Shown one piece after another: positions 1 through 6,202 of a stretch of 31,192 bases of DNA. Origin of the DNA: JAAZBV01 sp964460435 (GTDB lineage Bacteria; Desulfobacterota; DSM-4660; Desulfatiglandales; HGW-15); NCBI GenBank assembly GCA_964460435.1, contig CAYWRH010000033.1:1-31192 (forward strand), given 5' to 3'. The position numbers and the translations under genes are program-made. The notes beneath the pieces are model-generated. The model was not told the DNA's origin. It saw only the letters and a list, made by a program, of their open reading frames with translations, and ran no database searches. The first letter of the stretch is position 1, and the number at the start of each line of letters is the position of its first letter.

Positions 1-77
1 TTTACCCCTTTGTATTATGTTGTTTTTATTGATTATTTAAGTATTGAACAGGCTCAATTTAGTCCTCCTAATCTTCA

Positions 78-196
78 GTTGGAGAGATAATGAGAGCCTT
101 CGGGCGATTGCGACCATCTCCAGACGCTTTGCGCTTTGCTCTTTGCGCTCTGCGCCTATCGTAGGAGAGATAATCAGAGCCTTCGGGCGATTTCAG
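78..196 (+). CRISPR. One-spacer CRISPR mini-array (upstream copy)
   Basis: A 37-nt repeat at 78-114 starts GTTGGAGAGATAAT, contains GCC-TTCG-GGC (a short stem closed by a UUCG tetraloop) and ends GATTGCGAC. A 46-nt spacer-like segment follows (115-160). A second repeat (161-196) matches the first except at position 3, one internal base and its degenerate 3' end (TTTCAG instead of TTGCGAC), as expected of a terminal repeat. ATTGCGAC at a repeat 3' end is a known form of the 8-nt crRNA 5' handle, so the array would read along the + strand. The spacer is low-complexity (GCGCTTTGCGCTTT type). A near-copy lies at 3565-3664. I see no leader in the 77 nt upstream. It may be a remnant, or the tail of an array outside the window. 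Confidence 0.6.
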
Positions 197-248
197 TATT
201 AATAGGAATCTAAAAATTCAGCTTTCATATGGGAGGTAATATTGCCCT

Positions 249-1205
249 ATGTTTGATGAAATTATCAAAATGGGTAACCTGCATGTCGCCTTTGCCCGTG
301 TTCAGGCATCACACGGCATGGCAGGTATTGATGGCGTCAGCATAGGGGAATACAGAAAAAATTTAGGATTTAATCTATCCATGCTGGCCCTGGAATTGGA
401 TGAAGGCCGGTATACGCCTCTCCCTCTTTTAAAATTTCTTGTCTCAAAAAACGATGGCTCGCCTCGCTCCCTCACAGTCCCCTGTGTGAAAGATAGAGTG
501 TTGCAGGCGGCAGTCCTGAATATTGCTGAACCTCTTTTTGAATCCGAGTTTGAGGATGTAAGTTTCGCCTACCGCAAGGGGAGGTCTGTTAAACAGGCCG
601 TGTTCCGCATTCGTGATCTGAGGGAGCAGGGGTACAGGTATGTTGTTGAGGCGGACATAGACTCCTATTTTGACAACATCAATCATGACCTCCTTATGAC
701 AAAGGTAGCCTGTCTCATCCCGGATGAAAAAGTCATAAAATTGATCGAACAATGGGTAAGGGCAGAGATATACGACGGCAGACAGGTATATAAGCTTGAA
801 AAAGGCATACCCCAGGGAACCGTAATCTCACCCATGCTGGCCAATCTTTTCTTGGATGAATTTGATGAGGCTATGATCTCTAATGGCTTCAAGCTTGTCC
901 GCTATTCGGTTGATTTTATCATACTTTCCAAATCATATAGTGATGCAGAAAAGGCCCTTGAGCTTACAGAAGATATGCTCAATCAAATGGAGCTTACCCT
1001 GGATGAAGAGGATACCCACATTACAGAATTTAAAAGCGGGTTTAAATTCCTTGGTGTAGTCTTCATGCAGGATTCTATCTTTGTTCCATTCGATCGTGCT
1101 CCCAGAACAAAAAAGATTCTTTATATGCCACCCCCTTTTGACCTCCTGGGATATCTGAAAGCCCGAAGGTCAGAAGTTGAAAAGTCAAAAAGGCGTGATT
1201 CTTAA
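249..1205 (+). CDS. CRISPR-associated group II-like reverse transcriptase, altered catalytic motif
   Basis: A 318-residue free-standing reverse transcriptase of the group II intron-like lineage. Motif A is ADIDSYFDNI (catalytic D136), motif B is GIPQGTVISP (186-195), and motif C reads RYSVDFIIL with Y219-S220-V221-D222. The usual motif is YADD, so the first, metal-binding aspartate is valine. The tail FKFLGVVF...PPPFDLLGYL resembles that of RTs encoded beside cas1. There is no maturase X/thumb or HNH region, so this is not an intron protein, and no Cas1 or Cas6 fusion. In the family, RT with Cas1-Cas2 allows spacer acquisition from RNA. Here the motif C change predicts loss or alteration of polymerase activity. 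A GGGAGG site lies about 12 nt before the ATG. A toxin-antitoxin pair separates it from cas1. Confidence 0.85.
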   Translation: MFDEIIKMGNLHVAFARVQASHGMAGIDGVSIGEYRKNLGFNLSMLALELDEGRYTPLPLLKFLVSKNDGSPRSLTVPCVKDRVLQAAVLNIAEPLFESEFEDVSFAYRKGRSVKQAVFRIRDLREQGYRYVVEADIDSYFDNINHDLLMTKVACLIPDEKVIKLIEQWVRAEIYDGRQVYKLEKGIPQGTVISPMLANLFLDEFDEAMISNGFKLVRYSVDFIILSKSYSDAEKALELTEDMLNQMELTLDEEDTHITEFKSGFKFLGVVFMQDSIFVPFDRAPRTKKILYMPPPFDLLGYLKARRSEVEKSKRRDS

Positions 1206-1339
1206 AATAGTGCTTTATAATATTGCCATGCTCTGTTAAATCATGAATTTTGTACCGGTTAAAATAAAACAGTTTACTATTTGATAATTTATAATAAAAT
1301 CATAGACTATAACAATGTTCGATTCAAAAGGAGATCAAC

Positions 1340-1543
1340 ATGACACAGTTCATAGCTGAATCATCTATCAAAAACGGCCGGATCATATTAAATAAGATCC
1401 CATTAAAGGAAAATACAAAGGTTAAAGTTGTCTTAATACCAAAGGTTGACCTGCCCTCCATGTCTTTTTCAAAGACCCGTAAATTAACAAAAGGGATTAA
1501 AGGCAATCTTGCTGACGATATTATTGCTGAAAGAGAGAGATAA
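1340..1543 (+). CDS. VapB-type antitoxin of a PIN toxin pair
   Basis: A 67-residue protein with an N-terminal beta-rich stretch (FIAESSIKNGRIILNKIPL) like the DNA-binding part of SpoVT/AbrB-type or related small antitoxins. A basic and then acidic C-terminal tail could wrap the toxin. Its stop overlaps the start of the PIN toxin gene by one base (TAATG), the usual translational coupling of such pairs. An AAGGAG site sits 7-8 nt before the ATG. The inferred role is to neutralise the downstream PIN RNase and repress its own promoter. The antitoxin fold is a guess; the call rests mainly on size, position and coupling. Confidence 0.65.
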   Translation: MTQFIAESSIKNGRIILNKIPLKENTKVKVVLIPKVDLPSMSFSKTRKLTKGIKGNLADDIIAERER

Positions 1544-1989
1544 TGAACCTGTTTCTTGATTCAAACGCCTTGATTAAGCTTTATCATGCAGAAGCAGGAA
1601 CAGATAACCTTGTAGAGCTTCTTGACAAGAACGCAGATGACCTTGTTTTGACTATTTCAGATATTGCCAGGATTGAATTTTATTCGGCATTTTTAAAAAG
1701 GGTACGCAAAAAAGAGATATCACCTAAAAAGGCACAAAATGTCTTCTCGTCATTCGAAGATGATGTCTACATGTTCAATCTTATAGAAGTCGATAATATA
1801 GTGAAATCAACTGCAATTGAGTTACTGAAAAAGGAGGCCGTCACATTGGGCCTTTCAACACTTGATTCAATTCAGTTAGCCGCTGCCATTACTGCACATA
1901 ACCTTTTTCCTGTCGATGTATTTGTTACATCAGATATAAAATTAATAAATATCGCCGAAAAATTTTTCCAGGTTTATAATCCTGAATAA
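1543..1989 (+). CDS. PIN-domain ribonuclease toxin (VapC-like)
   Basis: A 148-residue single PIN domain. The acidic residues that bind Mg2+ in this family are in place: D6 in LFLDSNAL, E45 in ARIEFYS, D108 in STLDSIQLA and D131 in FVTSDIKL. VapC toxins are RNases that cut tRNA or rRNA and stop growth unless their antitoxin binds them. It is coupled to the small gene just upstream. The pair lies between the RT and cas1, an unusual place, with about 100 nt to cas1. It could be a chance insertion or an addiction element that protects the CRISPR adaptation genes from loss. Confidence 0.85.
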   Translation: MNLFLDSNALIKLYHAEAGTDNLVELLDKNADDLVLTISDIARIEFYSAFLKRVRKKEISPKKAQNVFSSFEDDVYMFNLIEVDNIVKSTAIELLKKEAVTLGLSTLDSIQLAAAITAHNLFPVDVFVTSDIKLINIAEKFFQVYNPE

Positions 1990-2092
1990 TGGATTTTCTT
2001 ATACTGGGCGGACTACTGACAACTAACCCATTTTGATATACAGCAAACTTCAAGGACTCAGATTCAGCCAAACCTGTTAATAAGGAGTATAT

Positions 2093-3094
2093 ATGGCCTT
2101 TATATACATCACTGAACAGGGGTCAGTGCTCAAAAAATCCGGAGAGCGCCTTATTGTAGAAAAGGATGATAGCACCCTTCTGGATATCCCAGCTAACAAG
2201 GTTCAAGGGGTGCTTATATTCGGTAATGTGCAGTTTACAACACAGGCGGTTCAACTGATGTTTCAGCAGGGTGTTGAGATGGCCATTTTTACCAGGCATG
2301 GCAAACTGCTTGGTCAGATCACATCGCCCTTGAATAAAAATGTTATTCTCAGACAAAAGCAATATGCCCTTCAGGCTGACCCTTCCTTTTCCCTCGCATT
2401 GGCAAAGGTATTTGTAAGGGCAAAACTCAGTAATGCACTTGAGTTTGTGCGGGAGTTTAACCATAACCATACGGGTAAATGCCCTGAAAACCAGATTCAA
2501 AGACTTGCGGCTATGTCTGAAAATATAGAATCTGTAAAGGAGCTTGAATCTCTGCTTGGTAACGAAGGCGCTGCGGCTGCAATATATTTTGACCTCTTTT
2601 CAAATATGCTCCTTCATACATTTGAGTTTAATGGGCGCAAAAAAAGGCCGGCAACTGACCCTGTGAATGCATTACTTTCATTCGGATATACACTTATTTA
2701 TAATGAGATAGAATCGCTTCTGGATGGCATGGGTTTTGATCCCTACCTTGGTTTTTATCATGAGCCCAGATATGGCCATGCAACACTTGCATCTGACCTC
2801 ATGGAAGAGTTCCGCACCCCTCTAATTGACAGGCTTACCCTTAACCTCATTAACAACCGTGTTCTTAAGGAGGATGACTTTTTTTCACACCAGCCGACTG
2901 GCGCTATGTACCTGAAGGATGATGCAAGAAAGAGATACTTTATTGAATATGAACATTTTATTACACGGCCAATAGCTGTTGATGATGAAAAATCTATGAC
3001 AAATTACAGAATGCTTTTTAAGAGGCAGGCAGAAAGGCTGAAAAAGGCCATATCAGAAGGAACGAATTATGAACCATATCTTTTCAAATGGTAG
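2093..3094 (+). CDS. cas1: CRISPR-associated endonuclease/integrase Cas1
   Basis: Cas1 is the integrase that inserts new spacers at the leader end of a CRISPR array, acting as a complex with Cas2. The 333-residue length is normal. The N-terminal beta domain (to about residue 80) precedes the helical catalytic domain. Family active-site residues are visible: E158 in LLGNEGAA, H223 in LGFYHEPRYGHA, and D235/E238 in SDLMEEFR. A site reading AAGGAG precedes the ATG. cas2 follows six nucleotides later. No interference genes (cas3, cas9, cas10, csm/cmr) lie in the window. The neighbouring RT suggests affinity with type III adaptation modules, where RTs are usually found. Confidence 0.96.
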   Translation: MAFIYITEQGSVLKKSGERLIVEKDDSTLLDIPANKVQGVLIFGNVQFTTQAVQLMFQQGVEMAIFTRHGKLLGQITSPLNKNVILRQKQYALQADPSFSLALAKVFVRAKLSNALEFVREFNHNHTGKCPENQIQRLAAMSENIESVKELESLLGNEGAAAAIYFDLFSNMLLHTFEFNGRKKRPATDPVNALLSFGYTLIYNEIESLLDGMGFDPYLGFYHEPRYGHATLASDLMEEFRTPLIDRLTLNLINNRVLKEDDFFSHQPTGAMYLKDDARKRYFIEYEHFITRPIAVDDEKSMTNYRMLFKRQAERLKKAISEGTNYEPYLFKW

Positions 3095-3100
3095 GTAAAT

Positions 3101-3376
3101 ATGTTTTATGCAATAAGTTATGATATCCCTGACAACAAGCGAAGAAACAAGGTAGCCAAGATATTAAAGGATTATGGCGAAAGGGTACATTTATCAGTTT
3201 TTGAGGCAAGGGTGGAAAACGATAAATTAAAACGGCTGAAACAAAGGATAGAAAAGGTAATAAATATGGAAGAAGACAGTGTCAGGCTATATTTTTTGTG
3301 TGAAACATGTACAAGTAAAATAGATATTATAGGTTATGGAAAAGTGGTGCAAGACCCTGATGTTATTGTAATTTAG
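3101..3376 (+). CDS. cas2: CRISPR-associated protein Cas2
   Basis: A 91-residue ferredoxin-like protein of standard Cas2 length. It opens with FYAISYDIPDNKRR, in which D8 is the conserved aspartate of the family, and has the typical middle GERVHLSVFEA. Cas2 dimers bridge two Cas1 dimers in the spacer integration complex. The gene begins six nucleotides after cas1 stops and a GGTAG stretch can act as its ribosome site, so the two are surely cotranscribed. The leader-like region and a mini-array begin straight after its stop codon. Confidence 0.95.
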   Translation: MFYAISYDIPDNKRRNKVAKILKDYGERVHLSVFEARVENDKLKRLKQRIEKVINMEEDSVRLYFLCETCTSKIDIIGYGKVVQDPDVIVI

Positions 3377-3564
3377 TGGAGATCGTGAAAAGGATAAAAA
3401 CCAGGCGAGGTTACCGTTTTGGGGTAACATGCTGTTTTTAAAGGGATTACAGCAAAATAATGATATTTTGGGTTGGTAATTGCCAGGTGTTTTATTAAGG
3501 TTTTATGCACCTTACCGTTTTTGGCCTTGTAACATGCCGAAAAACAAAGTAAAAAAGGGGGGCA
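3377..3564 (+). promoter_or_regulatory. CRISPR leader-like region with duplicated inverted repeats
   Basis: An AT-rich noncoding stretch of 188 nt lies between cas2 and the first base of the repeat at 3565, where a leader should be. It holds a motif twice. At 3410-3428 GTTACC and GGTAAC form an inverted repeat, followed by ATGC. At 3512-3538 TTACCGTTTTTGG leads to TTGTAACATGCC. The shared parts are TTACCGTTTT and TAACATGC, about 100 nt apart. Duplicated leader elements often guide Cas1-Cas2 or host bending factors. That role here is inference from position and repetition. Confidence 0.5.
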
Positions 3565-3664
3565 GTTGGAGAGATAATCAGAGCCTTCGGGCGATTGCGA
3601 CCATCTCCAGACGCTTTGCGCTTTGCGCTCTGTGCCTATCGTAGGAGAGATAATCAGAGCCTTT
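3565..3664 (+). CRISPR. One-spacer CRISPR mini-array (leader-proximal copy)
   Basis: A full 37-nt repeat (3565-3601) begins GTTGGAGAGATAATCAGAGC and ends GGGCGATTGCGAC. It is followed by a 39-nt spacer-like segment (3602-3640) and a repeat truncated after 24 nt or so (3641-3664, ending GAGCCTTT). The repeat differs from the upstream copy at 78-114 by a single base. The spacer is the same as the upstream one except for a 7-nt deletion and one substitution. It lies just after cas2 and a leader-like region, so it looks like a leader, one repeat, one spacer and a decayed end repeat. A dispersed repeat element unrelated to CRISPR is the alternative. From 3665 to 3721 I see nothing further. Confidence 0.6.
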
Positions 3665-3721
3665 AGATATAACAACGATAATCACACTTGACGTTAATCA
3701 TGTCATACGTTATTATTTTCC

Positions 3722-4000
3722 ATGATCAATTCATTTAAATGTAAAGAGACAAAAGCCCTTTCAACCGGTCAGCGGGTAAAGCGTTTCGTGAATATTGAAA
3801 ATATTGCGCGCCGTAAACTCCGGCAGCTTGAAATCTCTAATAGAATTGATGACTTAAGAATTCCACCCGGAAATCACCTTGAGGCGTTAAAAGGAAACCG
3901 TTCGGGTCAATATAGCATTCGCATAAATGAGCAATGGCGCATCTGCTTTTTCTGGTCAAATGCTGGTGCGGATGATGTTGAAATTGTCGATTATCATTAA
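3722..4000 (+). CDS. higB: HigB/RelE-family mRNA interferase toxin
   Basis: A 92-residue RelE-superfamily toxin of the plasmid-maintenance HigB type. The characteristic C-terminal half is present: HLEALKGNRSGQYSIRINEQW followed by RICFFWSNAG. HigB toxins cut mRNA in the ribosome. The upstream ribosome site is poor, which is common for toxin-first operons where output is kept low. The antitoxin gene begins 12 nt downstream in the toxin-first order typical of higBA. A HigA-bound promoter is likely in the 57 nt after the mini-array, but I cannot define it. Confidence 0.9.
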   Translation: MINSFKCKETKALSTGQRVKRFVNIENIARRKLRQLEISNRIDDLRIPPGNHLEALKGNRSGQYSIRINEQWRICFFWSNAGADDVEIVDYH

Positions 4001-4012
4001 GGAGATTTAATC

Positions 4013-4324
4013 ATGAAAAAACTCAAACCAGTTACTCCTGGCGAAATCCTTCTCGAAGAATTTCTTAAACCAATGGGTATCAGTCAGTATCGGTTGGCAA
4101 AGGAAATTGATGTCCCCGCTCAGAGGATTGGTGAAATTATTGCCGGCAGGCGTTCCATAACAGCAGACACAGATTTACGGCTATGTCGTTTTTTTGGTTT
4201 ATCAAATGGCTACTGGTTGCGCGCCCAGGCAGCATATGATACAGAAGTAGCAGAAAAGAACCTCATGAAAGTAATTTTGAAAATTAAACCCTGGGCTGAA
4301 AATATTGCCCATCAAGGCAGTTAA
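4013..4324 (+). CDS. higA: HigA-family helix-turn-helix antitoxin
   Basis: A 103-residue XRE-type DNA-binding antitoxin. The HigA signature is clear: TPGEILLEEFLKPMGISQY, then a helix-turn-helix LAKEIDVPAQRIGEIIAGRR, then TADTDLRLCRFFGLSNGYWL. It should bind HigB and repress the higBA promoter. An AAGGAG site lies 7 nt before the ATG. The gene is of normal length and shows no damage. A strong hairpin terminator is found about 120 nt after its stop. Confidence 0.93.
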   Translation: MKKLKPVTPGEILLEEFLKPMGISQYRLAKEIDVPAQRIGEIIAGRRSITADTDLRLCRFFGLSNGYWLRAQAAYDTEVAEKNLMKVILKIKPWAENIAHQGS

Positions 4325-4377
4325 GTGAGACTGCCTGTGAAAAAAAGGGCCCCTATCCTTATTATTGATAAATCTGG

Positions 4378-4390
4378 CGGGCGATTGCGA
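4378..4390 (+). repeat. 13-nt match to the 3' end of the CRISPR repeat
   Basis: CGGGCGATTGCGA here is identical to the inner 3' part of the repeats at 78-114 and 3565-3601. The bases around it do not match. About 80 nt further on, GTGTGGCGCATGGCGCAGAG recalls the GCGC-rich character of the spacer-like segment. It could be the last trace of a third mini-array copy, or chance. Confidence 0.25.
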
Positions 4391-4446
4391 TATATTTAGA
4401 CTGTAGGCTATTATGTTTTACTGTCAAAAAGAGAATTAGGGTGACT

Positions 4447-4464
4447 GGGGCTAATGCCCCTTTT
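4447..4464 (+). terminator. Rho-independent terminator after higBA
   Basis: GGGGC-TAAT-GCCCC forms a perfect five-pair GC stem with a four-base loop and is followed at once by TTTT. It lies 122 nt after higA and 160 nt before the next antitoxin gene, on the strand of both. It should end higBA transcription and insulate the next pair. Confidence 0.7.
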
Positions 4465-4550
4465 AGTCGTGTGTGGCGCATGGCGCAGAGGTCAGAGGGC
4501 TGCTTGTCTATTGCAGTTTCTTAATATCATTAAGGCCTATTTTCTGCCGC

Positions 4551-4579
4551 TTGCATTTTGATGAAAATTGCATTAATAT
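4551..4579 (+). promoter_or_regulatory. Sigma-70-type promoter of the second PIN toxin-antitoxin pair
   Basis: TTGCAT (4551-4556) and TAATAT (4574-4579) are separated by exactly 17 nt. Transcription would start near 4586, about 24 nt before the antitoxin ATG at 4610. This argues against translation from the in-frame TTG at 4580. Confidence 0.6.
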
Positions 4580-4609
4580 TTGAACTCAATAAAACAAGTG
4601 AGGTTTAAT

Positions 4610-4858
4610 ATGACATCATTACAGGTAAGGGAATTGCCCGAGCAGATATACATTAAACTACAGGAGGAGGCCAAAAAAGAAAACAGAAGCCTTGCACAGC
4701 AGGCTGTTGCCACCCTGGCAAAAGGCCTTGATATAGAGGTAAATCCTAAAAAAAGAAGAGAAGTTTTGCTAAAAAAAATAAAAGAAACGCCTATATTAAG
4801 CAATGAGTCAACCCTTCCAGATCCTGTTAAACTTATCAGGGAGGATAGAAGCCGTTGA
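4610..4858 (+). CDS. VapB/FitA-type antitoxin
   Basis: An 82-residue protein. The N-terminus TSLQVRELPEQIYIKLQEEA is a ribbon-helix-helix sequence typical of FitA/VapB antitoxins paired with PIN toxins. The C-terminal tail (about residues 45-82) is charged and probably disordered until it binds the toxin. I chose the ATG at 4610 because GTGAGG lies 6-7 nt before it and the predicted promoter makes the upstream TTG unlikely. The stop TGA overlaps the TTG start of the toxin gene. Confidence 0.8.
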   Translation: MTSLQVRELPEQIYIKLQEEAKKENRSLAQQAVATLAKGLDIEVNPKKRREVLLKKIKETPILSNESTLPDPVKLIREDRSR

Positions 4859-5253
4859 TAATAATACTTGATGCGAGCGCTGCAATAAAAATTGTTTTAC
4901 AGAGAAAAAACAGCAAAACCTTTGAAAATTATCTTACAGAGTCTGACTGGATAATGGCTCCTGGACTTTTCATAGCCGAAGTCAGTAATGTATTTTGGAA
5001 GTATTACAAATTTGGCAATCTCCCTTTGGAGCAGTGTGAGAAGGCAATTGAGTATGCTGTAGACCTGCCTGATGAATATTGTGATGACCGGGCATTATAC
5101 AGGGAGGCGTTTTCATTAGGATGTAAAGTAGGCAAACCAGTATATGATATGTTCTATCTTGTCCTTGCCAGACGAAACAATGGTTACCTTCTAACCCTTG
5201 ATAAATCGCTTGCGACTGAGGCAAAGAAGCAATCTTTAAGAGTCATTTCCTGA
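4855..5253 (+). CDS. PIN-domain ribonuclease toxin (VapC-like)
   Basis: A 132-residue PIN domain with the family's acidic residues: D6 in IILDASAAIK, E42 in LFIAEVSNVFWK, D98 in PVYDMFYLVLA and D116 in LLTLDKSLA. It starts with TTG inside the antitoxin's stop (TTGA), behind a GGGAGG site about 10 nt upstream. The weak start codon and overlap would keep toxin output tied to and below antitoxin output. It is a different subfamily from the PIN toxin at 1543. The following 228 nt hold no gene I can support. Confidence 0.87.
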   Translation: MIIILDASAAIKIVLQRKNSKTFENYLTESDWIMAPGLFIAEVSNVFWKYYKFGNLPLEQCEKAIEYAVDLPDEYCDDRALYREAFSLGCKVGKPVYDMFYLVLARRNNGYLLTLDKSLATEAKKQSLRVIS

Positions 5254-5481
5254 CCTATATAAAAATGTGCTGCTGGATTTGTTCTATGATTTCAGTCACC
5301 CCTTCCTGTGGGCGCCACGATATCCGGCATCATCCCCTCGTTTTAATCTTCATCCAGACCTGCCCCGTAGATTATTTTTTTTGATCAACTCTTTTTTTCA
5401 TTAATCCAGGAAATATCCTTCTGATTTTTGCGTCTTGTTTTTACAGGATCGCAATTTTCAATAAGCAAGGGAGGGATTTCT

Positions 5482-6201
5482 ATGGAGCTTAAAACTAATA
5501 AAGGATTTTCAAGATATCTGGTGACGGCTATTTTTACTGTTTTTGTAACAGTTATGACCGGGTGCCAGAAGATCGAGCATAAGGCTGAAGCCTCGGTGTC
5601 TGTGCGCCCGGCTGTGGCAGTTATTCTGATAGACGGGAGCAAGAGCTACAAGTACCTGGATCAGGCAAAAAGGACTGTGGGGGATATCCTTGCTGAACTG
5701 CCTGAAGGGGCAAAGGTTTATGTGCGGTGGATATCCCATGACTCGGCAAAAGACAACTTCAGCATTGTATCATTGCTGCTTCCCGAAGAAGTCAGTGTAA
5801 AAAATGCCTTTGATGTTAAGACCAAAAGGAAAATGGAAGTAACCAAGGCAAAGAATATCAGGCTTCGGAAGCAGGCGATAAAGGCGGTTATGGAGGCTGT
5901 TTCTCCGGCATCAAACCTGACCGATATATATGGTGCCATCTACAGTGCCGGTGAGAGGTTTAAACTTTCTCCTGATAGAGACCCTCTCCTTATATTGCTT
6001 ACAGACATGGAAGATGATGCGGGTAAAGAGAAGGGCTATGAGATTGCACTCAGCAATGCAGTTGTAAACATCATGGCATATCAGACCGGCAAGGATGATG
6101 TGGCGATGAAAAAACAGTGGTCTGATTACCTTGTTTCTCATGGGGCTTCCTCTGTACGTTTTATACCCATGGATGAACCATTTCAACTGGGAGGCTTATA
6201 A
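5482..6201 (+). CDS. vWA-domain lipoprotein
   Basis: A 239-residue protein. Residues 10-28 form a lipoprotein signal peptide ending in VMTGC, with C28 the likely lipidated cysteine. A von Willebrand A-like domain follows: the MIDAS motif D51-G-S53-K-S55 in ILIDGSKS, a candidate MIDAS threonine in NLTDIYGAI, and a further acidic motif LLTDMEDD. vWA domains bind proteins through a metal ion. I start at the ATG behind a GGGAGG site rather than an upstream in-frame ATG, since only this one gives a proper signal peptide. It heads an operon with a membrane protein and an AAA+ ATPase, a pairing seen when vWA proteins act with ATPases. Its partner and exact role are unknown. Confidence 0.75.
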   Translation: MELKTNKGFSRYLVTAIFTVFVTVMTGCQKIEHKAEASVSVRPAVAVILIDGSKSYKYLDQAKRTVGDILAELPEGAKVYVRWISHDSAKDNFSIVSLLLPEEVSVKNAFDVKTKRKMEVTKAKNIRLRKQAIKAVMEAVSPASNLTDIYGAIYSAGERFKLSPDRDPLLILLTDMEDDAGKEKGYEIALSNAVVNIMAYQTGKDDVAMKKQWSDYLVSHGASSVRFIPMDEPFQLGGL

Positions 6202-6202
6202 C

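Noticed and set aside
115..160. Spacer derived from a phage
   Set aside because: The segment is a low-complexity run of GCGCTTT-like units and recurs in the second array, so I do not treat it as evidence of past infection.
1..1339. Retron or group II intron around the RT
   Set aside because: No inverted-repeat msr/msd-like structure or intron domain V hairpin is evident, the protein has no maturase domain, and cas1/cas2 follow.
4580..4609. TTG start for the second antitoxin, ten codons upstream
   Set aside because: It directly follows the -10 box and has no ribosome site; the ATG at 4610 has both a promoter and a ribosome site at good distances.
5428..5481. Upstream start for the vWA lipoprotein
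   Set aside because: It would place 18 polar residues before the signal peptide; the later ATG has GGGAGG in front.
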